Shown here: positions 1 through 8,993 of the stretch, piece after piece | How positions within the stretch are numbered: the first letter of the stretch is position 1 | Layout of the letters: the number at the start of each line of letters is the position of its first letter | Assembly: GCA_002713495.1 (NCBI GenBank) | Contig: PATA01000014.1 | Span: 15,742 to 36,216 of the forward strand | Direction of reading: 5' to 3' | Length of the DNA stretch: 20,475 bases | From: Flavobacteriaceae bacterium | GTDB taxonomy: Bacteria; Bacteroidota; Bacteroidia; Flavobacteriales; Flavobacteriaceae | Position numbers and translations under genes: made by a program | Notes under the pieces: generated by a model | What the model was told of the DNA's origin: nothing | What the model saw: only the letters and a program-made list of their open reading frames with translations | The model's database searches: none

Positions 1-647
1 GTACAATTTCCAAATCCCTCCTCATCCATTTGATTTACCATATTTAAAACTCTATCAGTAGCTTCAACTTTTCCCTGCGGCAACAATGAATATTGTGATA
101 CTTTTGCAGATACAAATAGCATTGCGGATGCATTTTTGCAGCTAGCAACACAAGCCCCACAACCTATACACGTAGCAGCATCAAAAGCAAGATCAGCATC
201 ATGTTTTTCTATAGGAATTGAATTGGCATCTTGAGTATTTCCTGAAGTATTAACACTTATAAATCCACCAGCCTGTTGAATTCTATCAAAAGAAGATCTA
301 TCAACAACCAAATCTTTAATAACTGGAAATGCATTCGCTCTAAAGGGTTCAATAGTAATTGTTTCGCCATCCCTGAACTTTCTCATATGTAATTGACATG
401 TTGTCACTAATCTATCAGGACCATGAGCTTCTCCATTTATAAACATTGAACACATTCCACATATTCCTTCCCTACAATCATGATCAAAAGCAACTGGGTC
501 CTGGTCTTTTTTAATTAACTGGTTATTTAAAACATCTATCATTTCTAGGAAGGACATGTCAGGTGAAACATCAGATACATTATATGTTACCATTTTACCC
601 TCAGAGTTAGAATTTTTTTGGCGCCAAATTTTTAATTTCAAATTCAT
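1..647 (-). CDS. sdhB: Succinate dehydrogenase/fumarate reductase iron-sulfur subunit (C-terminus cut by window edge)
   Basis: Electron-transfer subunit of membrane complex II, passing electrons from the flavin in SdhA to quinone at SdhC. Translation from the ATG at 647 gives 215 residues with no stop before the window edge; the family is usually about 250 residues. The N-terminal ferredoxin domain shows the 2Fe-2S ligands C58, C63 and C66 (CREGICGMC) with C84. The C-terminal domain shows the 4Fe-4S motif [11 protein letters not shown] (C160, C163, C166, C170), and the last visible residue, C215, begins the 3Fe-4S ligand set. The start lies 5 bases after the sdhA stop, so it is the last visible gene of a sdhC-sdhA-sdhB operon. 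Sequence alone does not say whether the complex runs mainly as succinate dehydrogenase or fumarate reductase; the former is usual in aerobic flavobacteria. Confidence 0.95.
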   Translation of the reverse strand, partial: MNLKLKIWRQKNSNSEGKMVTYNVSDVSPDMSFLEMIDVLNNQLIKKDQDPVAFDHDCREGICGMCSMFINGEAHGPDRLVTTCQLHMRKFRDGETITIEPFRANAFPVIKDLVVDRSSFDRIQQAGGFISVNTSGNTQDANSIPIEKHDADLAFDAATCIGCGACVASCKNASAMLFVSAKVSQYSLLPQGKVEATDRVLNMVNQMDEEGFGNC

Positions 648-652
648 TTTTA

Positions 653-2656
653 TTATTTATAAGATCTAGTTTTAACTTCTATTTCTTCATAGTATAACAT
701 TTCTTTTATAAGTTTTGCATCAGATGGTTCTCCATTATGTTTCCATGCTGATACAAAGTTAAAATATTCATCATCTCTCAAAGCCTCGCCTTCTGGAGTT
801 TGTGATTCTTCTCTAAAGTGCCCCCCGCAGGATTCTGTTCTTTCCAAAGCATCTTTGGCAAAAAGCTCTCCAAGTTCAAGAAAATCTGCAACTCTTCCAG
901 CCTTGGCAAGTTCTTCATTGAACTCGTTTAATTTTCCTGGAACTTTTACATTTTCATAAAAATCTTTTCTTAAAACTTTAATGTCATCAATGGCTTTTTT
1001 TAAATCTTTTTCATTTCTTGACATTCCGCACTGATTCCACATTATTTTTCCTAATTTCTTGTGGTAATAATCAACTGAATTCTTTCCTTTATTATAAATA
1101 AATTTTGCTAGACGGATTCTTACCTCTTCCTCAGCGGTTACAAACTCAGGAGTATCAGTAGAAATTTTTCCTGTTCTAATATCATCTGACAAGTAATCTC
1201 CTATAGTATAAGGTAAAACAAAATAACCGTCTGCTAAGCCCTGCATCAATGCTGATGCTCCAAGTCTATTAGCACCATGATCGGAAAAATTAGCTTCTCC
1301 AATGGCATAACATCCAGGAATAGATGTCATCAAATTATAATCTACCCATACACCTCCCATTGTATAATGAACAGCAGGATAAATCATCATAGGAGTTTCA
1401 TAAGGGTTTTGATCAACAATTTTTTCATACATCTGAAATAAATTTCCATATTTAGAACGAACTATTTCTTGACCTAGTTTTTTTATGAGAAAATTATCTT
1501 TCTCATCTAGACCCTTTACATGTACTTCTTCTTTTCCGTATCTATATATGGCTGAAGTAAAATCAAGAAAAACTGCTTCTCCAGTCTTATTTACCCCAAA
1601 CCCTGCGTCACACCTCTCCTTAGCTGCTCTTGAGGCTACATCTCTCGGTACAAGATTCCCAAAAGCTGGATATCTTCGCTCAAGATAATAATCCCGGTCT
1701 TCTTCTTTTATATCAATTGGTTTTAATTTTCCTTCTCTTACGGCCTTTGCATCTTCAATATTCATGGGCACCCATATTCTACCATCATTTCTTAATGACT
1801 CAGACATTAAAGTCAATTTTGATTGATGATCACCTGAGACTGGTATGCATGTTGGATGAATTTGGGTAAAACAGGGATTAGCGAATAAAGCACCTCTTTT
1901 ATGAATTTTCCATGCTGCAGTGACATTTGATCCCATAGCATTTGTAGATAGAAAAAAAACATTTCCATATCCTCCTGAGGCAATCACAACTGCATGTGCA
2001 CCATGCCTCTCTAAATTACCGTTTACAAGATTTCTGGTAATAATTCCTCTAGCTTTACCTTTGACTAGAACTAAATCCATCATCTCATGACGATTATACA
2101 TTTTGATTTTCCCTCTACCAATTTGACGATTCATGGCAGAATATGCACCAAGTAATAATTGCTGTCCAGTCTGGCCTTTTGCGTAAAATGTTCTTGAAAC
2201 TAAAACACCTCCAAATGATCTATTATCCAATAGTCCTCCATAATCTCTTGCAAAAGGAACTCCTTGAGCAACGCACTGATCGATTATATTTCCAGAAACC
2301 TCAGCTAACCGATGAACATTCGCTTCTCTTGATCGATAATCTCCCCCTTTTATTGTATCGTAAAAGAGTCTGTATGTTGAATCTCCATCTCCTTGATAAT
2401 TTTTTGAGGCATTTATTCCACCCTGTGCAGCAATTGAGTGAGCTCTTCTTGGGGAGTCTTGAAAACAGAAAGTCTTAACGTTATAACCCAATTCTGCAAG
2501 AGTTGCAGAAGCTGAGGCTCCAGCAAGTCCGGTCCCAACTACAACTATGTCAATTGATCTCTTATTAGCAGGACTAACCAAATTAATTTTACTTTTATGA
2601 TTAGTCCATTTTTTAGCAAGAGGACCTTCTGGTATTTTTGAATTAACTTCTGTCAT
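653..2656 (-). CDS. sdhA: Succinate dehydrogenase/fumarate reductase flavoprotein subunit
   Basis: Catalytic subunit of complex II, interconverting succinate and fumarate on the cytoplasmic face of the inner membrane. The 667 residues are full length. The Rossmann FAD motif GTGLAG is at 41-46. The [11 protein letters not shown] motif at 73-83 supplies the covalent-FAD histidine, H73. The substrate-site segments TQIHPT (264-269, H267), SESLRNDGR (285-293), VPRDVASR (336-343, with candidate catalytic R338) and H430 are all present, as is the late FAD-binding segment with [10 protein letters not shown] (459-468). The start is 3 bases beyond the sdhC TAG and in the same frame as sdhC (TAG CTA ATG), which implies translational coupling. 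The gene is intact and ordinary for Bacteroidota. Confidence 0.97.
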   Translation of the reverse strand: MTEVNSKIPEGPLAKKWTNHKSKINLVSPANKRSIDIVVVGTGLAGASASATLAELGYNVKTFCFQDSPRRAHSIAAQGGINASKNYQGDGDSTYRLFYDTIKGGDYRSREANVHRLAEVSGNIIDQCVAQGVPFARDYGGLLDNRSFGGVLVSRTFYAKGQTGQQLLLGAYSAMNRQIGRGKIKMYNRHEMMDLVLVKGKARGIITRNLVNGNLERHGAHAVVIASGGYGNVFFLSTNAMGSNVTAAWKIHKRGALFANPCFTQIHPTCIPVSGDHQSKLTLMSESLRNDGRIWVPMNIEDAKAVREGKLKPIDIKEEDRDYYLERRYPAFGNLVPRDVASRAAKERCDAGFGVNKTGEAVFLDFTSAIYRYGKEEVHVKGLDEKDNFLIKKLGQEIVRSKYGNLFQMYEKIVDQNPYETPMMIYPAVHYTMGGVWVDYNLMTSIPGCYAIGEANFSDHGANRLGASALMQGLADGYFVLPYTIGDYLSDDIRTGKISTDTPEFVTAEEEVRIRLAKFIYNKGKNSVDYYHKKLGKIMWNQCGMSRNEKDLKKAIDDIKVLRKDFYENVKVPGKLNEFNEELAKAGRVADFLELGELFAKDALERTESCGGHFREESQTPEGEALRDDEYFNFVSAWKHNGEPSDAKLIKEMLYYEEIEVKTRSYK

Positions 2657-2659
2657 TAG

Positions 2660-3310
2660 CTAGCCGTTTAAATAATGATAAATTGCAATAAATACAAAGC
2701 CTAATGGAATAATAATTGAAAAAGCAGTTGTAAATTTTTTTATTGCATATGAAAACTTATTATTAATCCCAACAGATTGAAATGATGAACTAAATCCGTG
2801 ATATAAATGAAGACCTAAAAAAATAAAAGATAATGAGTATAAAGATACTCTGAAAGGACTATGAAACTTATGAGCTAATTCATGGTAATATCTGTTTGGA
2901 TCTTCAGGTAACATCTCTATATATTTAAAATTAATTTCTGGAATCCAAAAATCATAAAAATGAAGGAATAAAAATGAGAGTATTACCATACCTGAAATAA
3001 TCATATTTCTAGATGTCCAATTTGCATTTACAGAGCCCTTGAAATTGACATACCTTTCTGTCCTAGATTTTCTGTTTTGAATTTCTAATATGAATCCCAT
3101 TACAAAATGGAAAACTACACCAAAAATTAAAATTGGTTGTAGAACGAATTGCACTAATGGATTCGTACCCATAAAATGAGATAAAAAATTAAAGGTTTTT
3201 TCACTAAATACGGACGTTAGGTTAATTGTAAAATGCTGAGCAAGGAAAACAACTAAAAATAACCCGGAAAGTGCCATCGCAACCTTTCGTATAATCGATG
3301 TTAAATACAT
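2660..3310 (-). CDS. sdhC: Succinate dehydrogenase cytochrome b subunit (b558 family)
   Basis: Single-chain membrane anchor of a type B complex II; it binds haem b and passes electrons to the (mena)quinone pool. The protein has 216 residues and about five hydrophobic helices (roughly 10-30, 52-75, 103-121, 155-175, 195-213). Histidines H26, H68, H117 and H168 lie in or next to four of these helices and are the likely axial ligands of two haems, as in the diheme fumarate reductase family. There is no separate sdhD, which fits the type B arrangement. It is the first gene of the operon, with a promoter candidate just upstream. It ends in TAG, only 3 bases before the sdhA ATG. Confidence 0.93.
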   Translation of the reverse strand: MYLTSIIRKVAMALSGLFLVVFLAQHFTINLTSVFSEKTFNFLSHFMGTNPLVQFVLQPILIFGVVFHFVMGFILEIQNRKSRTERYVNFKGSVNANWTSRNMIISGMVILSFLFLHFYDFWIPEINFKYIEMLPEDPNRYYHELAHKFHSPFRVSLYSLSFIFLGLHLYHGFSSSFQSVGINNKFSYAIKKFTTAFSIIIPLGFVFIAIYHYLNG

Positions 3311-3332
3311 ATAAGTTTTTTCAAAACCTTCA

Positions 3333-3363
3333 CAAAATTAAGTCACAATCACTAGACGACCAA
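3333..3363 (-). promoter_or_regulatory. Candidate Bacteroidota-type promoter for sdhCAB
   Basis: On the minus strand a TTG (plus 3361-3363) is followed after 20 bases by TAATTTTG (plus 3333-3340). This fits the TTG-N17-23-TAnnTTTG pattern reported for Bacteroidota sigma-ABfr/SigA promoters. It would start transcription about 15-20 bases before the sdhC ATG at 3310, in the only gap of the operon. The assignment rests on the motif and its position only. Confidence 0.5.
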
Positions 3364-3405
3364 CATAGACAACTTATTTTTAACAATTCTTGATAAGAAA
3401 ATTAA

Positions 3406-6255
3406 TTAATTTTTTGTTACCAAAAATGAATATTTATATTTCATATCATCCTTTTTTATTTTTATGTTATAGTTACCTGGGGTTAAATAATAATAACCAT
3501 CTTTTCCATAATGAGCATTCTTTTTAATTTTTTTGTTTTTCTTGGGTGGTATATTATATCGGAGATTATATTTTATTTTATTAAATCCTTTTTCAAAAAA
3601 ATAAGTTTTTTCAAAAACTTTACTCCCAAAATTTGAAAAAATACTAACCTCATACTCACCTGCTTCAGAAACCCATAATTCGAAGTCCTGACATGGAACA
3701 TCAAAATCTGACCAAATTCTTTGCTTATTTCCCCAGGTTTTTGAATGTTTTATAGGCTTGATATCAAAAAGGTGAAATGATTTAGTATTTACTTCCTGAT
3801 TTAGGCTCTGAATATTTTTGAGATTTGTCTTATAAATTGATCTTCCATGGGTTCCAATCAATAAGTCATTTTCCTTTTCTTGTATAACAATATCATGCAC
3901 AGCTGCAGTTGTTAATCCACTCTTAAAAGCCTCCCATGATTCTCCCTGATTCAATGAAATATAAACCCCAATATCAGAGCCGACGTATAATATATTTTTA
4001 TTAACTGGATCCTCCCTGATAACATTTATCGGACTATTTGGTAGGTTACTAGAAATATTTTTCCAAGAATTTCCGTAATCATCACTAACATACAAATAAG
4101 GATTAAAATTATCCGATCTATATCCATTAAGAGAAACATATACTCTATTTTCTTTATATTTTGAGGCGATAACTCGACTTACCCATAACTGTTTTGGCAG
4201 GCTTCTTGATATATCATCCCATTTTTCACCATTATTTTTTGTTATACTTAATTTTCCATCATCACTTCCAACATAAATTAATCCAAATTTAAAAACAGAT
4301 TCATCAAAAGTTGTAATTGTTCCATATGGTACATTTCCTAATTCCCCTCCCAATGTTAAATCGCCAGAAATAGTTTTCCATGTTTCTCCTTTATCAAAAG
4401 ATTGATGTAATTTATTACTTCCAAGATAAATTATATCTTGATTATGTTTTGAAATAAGTATTGGAGTTTGCCAATTAAACCTATATGGAGACTCTCCCAA
4501 TTCGTGTTTTGGTTTAATTGAATTCTGATAAGTAGAACTTTTTTTATTTGGATCTAAATCTAACCTGAAATAATTACCAAACTGATATCCTGTATATACA
4601 ACATTTGAATTTCTTTTATCAATTTGAATTTGCATTCCGTCTCCCCCCATTATAGACTGCCATGGGTTTCTACCCGTAGCCTGCCATCTAGAATCTTCTA
4701 TGGAATTATTAGTCCCTTTCCAAACTCCATTATCTTGAAGTCCTCCATAAATATTGTATGGGTTCTCATAATCAACATTAATTGCGTAAAATTGCCCAAC
4801 ATTAGTAGAATTATTTTTAATCCAGTTTTTTCCATCATCATATGTTATGTTAATACCTCCATCATTTCCATTTATTAAATGACCGGGATTTTTGGGATCT
4901 ATCCAAAGTGCATGGTGATCTGAATGAACATTATTTTTTGATATTGACTTAAATGTTTTTCCCCCATCATTTGAGGTAAGTAAAGGAACTCCATATATGT
5001 AAATTTTATTTGAATCATATGGAGCTACATGAATATGTCCAAAATAATAACCATAACTATAGTATAAACCATCTAAAAAGTCTTCATGTGTTTTATTCCA
5101 AGTTAGTCCTCCATCAATACTTTTATAGACTTCTGCCCCAATAACAGGAGTATCAAAAAGCTGAGTATTAGAATCCTCTAAATAAATTGCAATATCCTCA
5201 GGTTTTATCTTATTTCCCCTTACCATTTCTTTGATTTTTATTGAGGTATATTTTTCTGGAAATGAATTCTCTCTTAAAAATTCATTTATTTTTTTATCAT
5301 CTAGAGATATAAAATCTGAAATTGACATTCCTTTAAAATCAGACTTTAAAATTCCACCTTTCAATTCATTATTTTTCCCTCTTCTAAATTGATTATCGTG
5401 AATAGCATAAATTATATTTTTATCAAAAGCTGCCAAGCCAATTCTTCCAACTCCATTACCCGTTGGGAATCCATTACTAGATTTAGTAACTATCTCCCAG
5501 TTTTGACCGTAATCATTACTTTTATATATACCAGAAGATTTTCCACTTCCTGTAAAATTCCATGGCTTTCTATTTTTTTCCCAAGTACTTGCATAGATAA
5601 TTTCAGGATTTTTTGGTACCTGAACTATATCAATTATTCCAGTTTCATCATTTATATACAGTGTTTTTTCCCAACTCTCTCCATTGTCCTTTGAGACGAA
5701 TATCCCTCTATCTTGACCTTTGGAATATAATGGTCCAGTTGATCCTACTATTATATGCTCAGGATTCTCAGAATTAATTATTATTTTACCTATGTGGTGG
5801 GTATTCGACAATCCATGATGAGTCCATGTATCTCCATTGTCATTGGTCTTTAAAATGCCTATCCCAGCATATGATGATCTCGAAGAGTTATTCTCACCAG
5901 TTCCAACCCATATCTCTTTTGTTGACCAGTTGACTTTAATTTCACCAATATTTTGAGTTGGCGCATTATCCATAATAGAATTAAAACTAATTCCGTTATT
6001 CTCAGTGTGCCAGAGCCCGCCCGATGCATATGCAACATAAAACTCATTTGAATTTATGGGGTTTACGTCAACTGCAACGACTCTTCCACTCATTATTGCT
6101 GGCCCAACTGATTTAAAATAAATATTCTTAAACCTAGAGGTTTTTTGATTATTCATATGGGATTTACTTATTTCATATAAATCAGGAATATCAGAAATAG
6201 TTTGTGCCTCTACAAAACAACAAACAATAAAACATAAAAAAATTTTTCTTACCAT
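3406..6255 (-). CDS. Secreted Asp-box/VPS10-like beta-propeller protein
   Basis: A secreted 949-residue protein of unknown substrate. From the ATG at 6255 it begins with a clear signal peptide (MVRKIFLCFIVCCFVEAQ, cleavage likely before T19). The open frame extends up to 6393, but that extension would overlap the divergent pepP start and lacks a signal peptide, so I reject it. At least eleven Asp-box motifs (S/T-x-D/N-x-G-x-x-W/F) run through the protein, for example TNDNGDTW near 137-144, SKDNGESW near 188-195 and SNDYGQNW near 246-253. This predicts one or two multi-bladed propellers like the sortilin/VPS10 and BNR-repeat families. The C-terminal 130 or so residues look like a FlgD-type Ig-like domain. 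I see no clear type IX secretion sorting domain. Database entries often call such proteins glycosyl hydrolases; nothing here shows that activity. Confidence 0.88.
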   Translation of the reverse strand: MVRKIFLCFIVCCFVEAQTISDIPDLYEISKSHMNNQKTSRFKNIYFKSVGPAIMSGRVVAVDVNPINSNEFYVAYASGGLWHTENNGISFNSIMDNAPTQNIGEIKVNWSTKEIWVGTGENNSSRSSYAGIGILKTNDNGDTWTHHGLSNTHHIGKIIINSENPEHIIVGSTGPLYSKGQDRGIFVSKDNGESWEKTLYINDETGIIDIVQVPKNPEIIYASTWEKNRKPWNFTGSGKSSGIYKSNDYGQNWEIVTKSSNGFPTGNGVGRIGLAAFDKNIIYAIHDNQFRRGKNNELKGGILKSDFKGMSISDFISLDDKKINEFLRENSFPEKYTSIKIKEMVRGNKIKPEDIAIYLEDSNTQLFDTPVIGAEVYKSIDGGLTWNKTHEDFLDGLYYSYGYYFGHIHVAPYDSNKIYIYGVPLLTSNDGGKTFKSISKNNVHSDHHALWIDPKNPGHLINGNDGGINITYDDGKNWIKNNSTNVGQFYAINVDYENPYNIYGGLQDNGVWKGTNNSIEDSRWQATGRNPWQSIMGGDGMQIQIDKRNSNVVYTGYQFGNYFRLDLDPNKKSSTYQNSIKPKHELGESPYRFNWQTPILISKHNQDIIYLGSNKLHQSFDKGETWKTISGDLTLGGELGNVPYGTITTFDESVFKFGLIYVGSDDGKLSITKNNGEKWDDISRSLPKQLWVSRVIASKYKENRVYVSLNGYRSDNFNPYLYVSDDYGNSWKNISSNLPNSPINVIREDPVNKNILYVGSDIGVYISLNQGESWEAFKSGLTTAAVHDIVIQEKENDLLIGTHGRSIYKTNLKNIQSLNQEVNTKSFHLFDIKPIKHSKTWGNKQRIWSDFDVPCQDFELWVSEAGEYEVSIFSNFGSKVFEKTYFFEKGFNKIKYNLRYNIPPKKNKKIKKNAHYGKDGYYYLTPGNYNIKIKKDDMKYKYSFLVTKN

Positions 6256-6344
6256 AACATTGATTAAATTGATATGCATTAAATTAATAAAAAAATGATA
6301 ATCATATTTTACATAAAAAGACATTATCTTAGTCAATAAAAAAA

Positions 6345-7637
6345 ATGCGATACAAACCTCTTCCCTCTTCAGTCTATAAGAATAATAGATCATCTTTTTC
6401 TAAAAAAATTGATAAGCTTGGATTGGCAGTTTTTAATTCAAACGACATCTATCCTATAAGTGCCGACTCTACTCTTCCCTTTTCTCAGCATAGAGATATC
6501 TTTTACCTAAGTGGAATTGATCAAGAAGAAACTATTTTAATTCTTTTTCCACATGCAGAAAATCCAATCAACAGAGAGATATTATTCATTAAAAAAACTA
6601 ATAAGCTTATATCGGTTTGGGAAGGAGAAAAGCTTTCAAAAAAAAAGGCCAGAGAAATATCTGGAATTGAAAACATAAAATGGCTTTCAGAGTTTAAGTC
6701 TACTCTTTATGATTTGGCATCTCAGTCAGACTTATTTTATTTTAACACTAATGAACATTACAGAGCTAAAAATGTAACCCAGACTAGAGAGGATAGGTTT
6801 ATTAAATGGGCTAAAAATGAATATCCAGCACATAGAGTTGGAAAAAGTAATCCAATTCTTCAGAAACTAAGATCAGTAAAATCAGAAGAAGAAATTAATC
6901 AAATAAAAAAAGCATGTGAAATAACAAAAAAAGGAATTGTAAGAATAATTAATTTTATCAAACCTGGTGTATGGGAATATGAAATCGAAGCTGAACTCAT
7001 TCACGAGTTTATTAAAAATAAATCAAGGGGATTTGCTTATTCTCCAATTATTGCCTCTGGAAAAAATGCCAATATTCTTCACTATGAACTGAATAACCAT
7101 AAATGTAAAAGTGGGGAACTAATTTTATTAGATGTTGCTGCTGAATATGGAAATTATTCTAGTGACTTAACTAGAACTTTACCTGTTTCAGGTATATATA
7201 ACGATCGACAAAAAAAAATATACAATTCAGTATTAAATGTAAAAAAACTTGCCACAAAACTACTTACCACTGGAACATTATTATCTGATTATCACAATGA
7301 GGTAGGAAAAATAATGACTTCAGAATTATTAAAATTAGGCCTTTTAAGAAAAGTTGATATTCAAAATCAAAGTTCTAAGAATCCTGCTTATAAAAAATAT
7401 TTCATGCATGGTACCTCTCATCATATGGGTTTAGATACTCACGACTATGGACTTTTGAATGAGCCTTTAAAACCAAATATGGTTTTAACTGTAGAACCTG
7501 GAATATACATTCCCGAGGAAGGTTTTGGAATACGTTTGGAAGATGATGTTGTAGTTAAAGAAAAAGGAGAACCAACTAATTTAATGCAAAACATTCCTAT
7601 AGAAATCGAGGAGATCGAGGATCTTATGAACAAATAG
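6345..7637 (+). CDS. pepP: Xaa-Pro aminopeptidase (M24B family)
   Basis: A cytosolic metallopeptidase removing an N-terminal residue that precedes proline. At 430 residues it matches the PepP length. An AMP_N domain (about 1-140) precedes the pita-bread M24 domain (about 175-415). All five dinuclear-metal ligands are visible: D263 (LLDVAAEYG), D274 (YSSDLTRT), H359 (in FMHGTSHHMGLDTHD, with supporting H355 and H366), E384 (TVEPGIYIP) and E399 (GIRLED). Spacing closely follows the E. coli enzyme. The gene is divergent from the Asp-box gene with 89 bases between starts, and I found no TAnnTTTG box there. It ends with adjacent stops TAG TAA, tail to tail with the next minus-strand gene 5 bases away. 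Confidence 0.95.
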   Translation: MRYKPLPSSVYKNNRSSFSKKIDKLGLAVFNSNDIYPISADSTLPFSQHRDIFYLSGIDQEETILILFPHAENPINREILFIKKTNKLISVWEGEKLSKKKAREISGIENIKWLSEFKSTLYDLASQSDLFYFNTNEHYRAKNVTQTREDRFIKWAKNEYPAHRVGKSNPILQKLRSVKSEEEINQIKKACEITKKGIVRIINFIKPGVWEYEIEAELIHEFIKNKSRGFAYSPIIASGKNANILHYELNNHKCKSGELILLDVAAEYGNYSSDLTRTLPVSGIYNDRQKKIYNSVLNVKKLATKLLTTGTLLSDYHNEVGKIMTSELLKLGLLRKVDIQNQSSKNPAYKKYFMHGTSHHMGLDTHDYGLLNEPLKPNMVLTVEPGIYIPEEGFGIRLEDDVVVKEKGEPTNLMQNIPIEIEEIEDLMNK

Positions 7638-7642
7638 TAATA

Positions 7643-8185
7643 TTATCTTCTTTTTGCTTTTGCAATTTCAAAAAAACTTACTTTTTTGTATGTAAAGCTT
7701 TTTTTGTTAAAAAGAGTTTTAGAAAAATCATCTACCCAATCTTTGTGAAAAGATAATTCATATTCCCCAGGAGGGTTTATTCTAAATTCCACATCATAAA
7801 TATCTTGGATGTCACCTGGTAATGATAAATTTCTTGCATAATGAAAATTATCTACCATATTTATGTGCGGAATTAGGTCAATAAAAGTTTTTACTCCTGT
7901 TCTTCTATTTTTAACTATTGCATTAATTCTGAGGTAAGGAACAAAACCTCCTTTTGGGGTTCCATTTGGAACATTATCGAAATCCCAATTCACACGTGCT
8001 TCAATGTGAACATTAGTTAGGCTTTCACTTAGATTAATTGATTCTGGATAAACTACATCCTTAATAGCTCCCTCAAAAATAAATATAATTCCTGGCTCAA
8101 TTCTTTCTTTTCCTATAACCAATTCCTGGCAAACCATGGTATTACATGCAAAAAAATAAATAATAAAAAATAAAATTATTTTCAT
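7643..8185 (-). CDS. Secreted P19/Tp34-like metal-binding protein (Fe2+ transport protein family), tentative
   Basis: A 180-residue protein with an N-terminal signal peptide (hydrophobic 3-13, likely cleavage after about Q20). The middle resembles the P19/FetP/Tp34 periplasmic family, which binds copper and iron and supports ferrous iron uptake. The resemblance includes an NVHIEA segment (58-63, H60), then GFVPYLRINAIV (80-91, matching the family's WVPYLTI strand), then IPHINMVDNFHYARN (105-119) in place of the family's MPMVASDGPHYG, and ELSFH (143-147) near the end. Candidate ligands are H60, H107 or M110, H115 and H147. H107 seems to occupy the place of a family methionine. Its start lies 8 bases after the SCO1 stop, so the two are probably co-transcribed. 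The family call is from memory of motifs. Confidence 0.6.
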   Translation of the reverse strand: MKIILFFIIYFFACNTMVCQELVIGKERIEPGIIFIFEGAIKDVVYPESINLSESLTNVHIEARVNWDFDNVPNGTPKGGFVPYLRINAIVKNRRTGVKTFIDLIPHINMVDNFHYARNLSLPGDIQDIYDVEFRINPPGEYELSFHKDWVDDFSKTLFNKKSFTYKKVSFFEIAKAKRR

Positions 8186-8193
8186 GTATTAAA

Positions 8194-8874
8194 TTAAGTT
8201 TTGAATTTTTCCTTTTTTAAAATTAAAATATCATTAATCAACTCATTAATTGAGTCTAAATTTGTTCCATCATAAAAACCTCTTATTCTTCTCTGTTTAT
8301 CAATCAAAACAAAATTTTCTGTATGTATCATCTCATGTTTTGTATGATCTCCATTACTTTTAACGGCAAGATATGACTCTCTTGCCAACTTATAAATTTC
8401 ATTTTTTGGTCCAGTTACCAAGTGCCACTTATCATCCTTAACTTTTTTCTCGATAGCGTACTTTTTAAGTACTACAACTGAATCAATATTTGGAGTTACA
8501 GAATGAGATAAAAGTAAAATATTAGGATCATTTAAAAATTCATTTTGAATTAAACGCATGTTATCTGTCATTATTGGACAAATTGAAGGACATGTAGTGA
8601 AGAAAAAATCTGCAACATAGATTTTGTTTAAAAAAGTATCGTTTGTAATTATTTCCCCGTTTTGATTAGTCAAACTAAACTCAGCTATTCTATGATATTT
8701 TTTAACGTGTTGAATTTTACTATCAACTAATTCATAATTAACCATTGACGGGGAATATATTGGTAGAATCTTTTCTTGTTTTAATGCATCATAAAATAGC
8801 ATGAAAATAATAAGTGATAAAAAAGAAAATACCGTCAAGAAAACTTTATACCTATAAAAAAAAATTTTCATCAA
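8194..8874 (-). CDS. SCO1/SenC-family copper chaperone
   Basis: A membrane-anchored thioredoxin-fold protein that delivers copper to, or reduces, the CuA site of cytochrome c oxidase on the periplasmic side. The 226 residues have one N-terminal transmembrane helix (about 10-28). The copper motif is CPSIC (C95, C99, within FFFTTCPSICPIM), and the third ligand is H184, preceding ENFVLID. That histidine spacing is normal for the family. The ATG at 8874 is immediately followed by a second in-frame ATG at 8871, and either could be used. It is the first gene of a two-gene minus-strand unit with the P19-like gene and is divergent from rseP. No cytochrome oxidase genes are in view. Confidence 0.93.
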   Translation of the reverse strand: MMKIFFYRYKVFLTVFSFLSLIIFMLFYDALKQEKILPIYSPSMVNYELVDSKIQHVKKYHRIAEFSLTNQNGEIITNDTFLNKIYVADFFFTTCPSICPIMTDNMRLIQNEFLNDPNILLLSHSVTPNIDSVVVLKKYAIEKKVKDDKWHLVTGPKNEIYKLARESYLAVKSNGDHTKHEMIHTENFVLIDKQRRIRGFYDGTNLDSINELINDILILKKEKFKT

Positions 8875-8894
8875 TTAAATTAATTTGACATATG

Positions 8895-8902
8895 CAAATA
8901 TA
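8895..8902 (-). promoter_or_regulatory. Candidate -7 box (TATATTTG) for the SCO1 unit
   Basis: The minus strand reads TATATTTG here, an exact TAnnTTTG match, about 20 bases before the SCO1 start. No convincing TTG lies 17-23 bases further upstream (the nearest is only 8 bases away), so only half of the expected promoter is present. Confidence 0.35.
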
Positions 8903-8950
8903 AATAAAAGCAACTATGTTAAAGTAAAATTAAAGGTTTAAGAAATTTCA

Positions 8951-8977
8951 TTGATGTAGTAAAAAAGATTATTTTTG
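8951..8977 (+). promoter_or_regulatory. Candidate Bacteroidota-type promoter for rseP
   Basis: TTG at 8951-8953 is followed after 16 bases by TATTTTTG at 8970-8977, one base short of the usual spacing. The rseP ATG is at 8994, so the leader would be only about 10 bases. The location in the divergent gap supports it, but such motifs are frequent by chance in AT-rich DNA. Confidence 0.35.
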
Positions 8978-8993
8978 GCGTCAAATAAAATCA

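Noticed and set aside
2143-2478. 111-codon open frame on the plus strand
   Set aside because: It is antisense to conserved sdhA sequence, with composition expected of a shadow frame.
5389-5694. 101-codon open frame on the plus strand
   Set aside because: It is antisense to the Asp-box gene and follows that gene's codon pattern; no independent start or promoter.
6256-6344. Promoters for pepP and the Asp-box gene
   Set aside because: The divergent gap is very AT-rich but contains no TAnnTTTG match on either strand, so I do not place a site.
6256-6393. N-terminal extension of the Asp-box gene to an ATG at 6393
   Set aside because: It would overlap the start of divergent pepP and hide a good signal peptide that begins at 6255.
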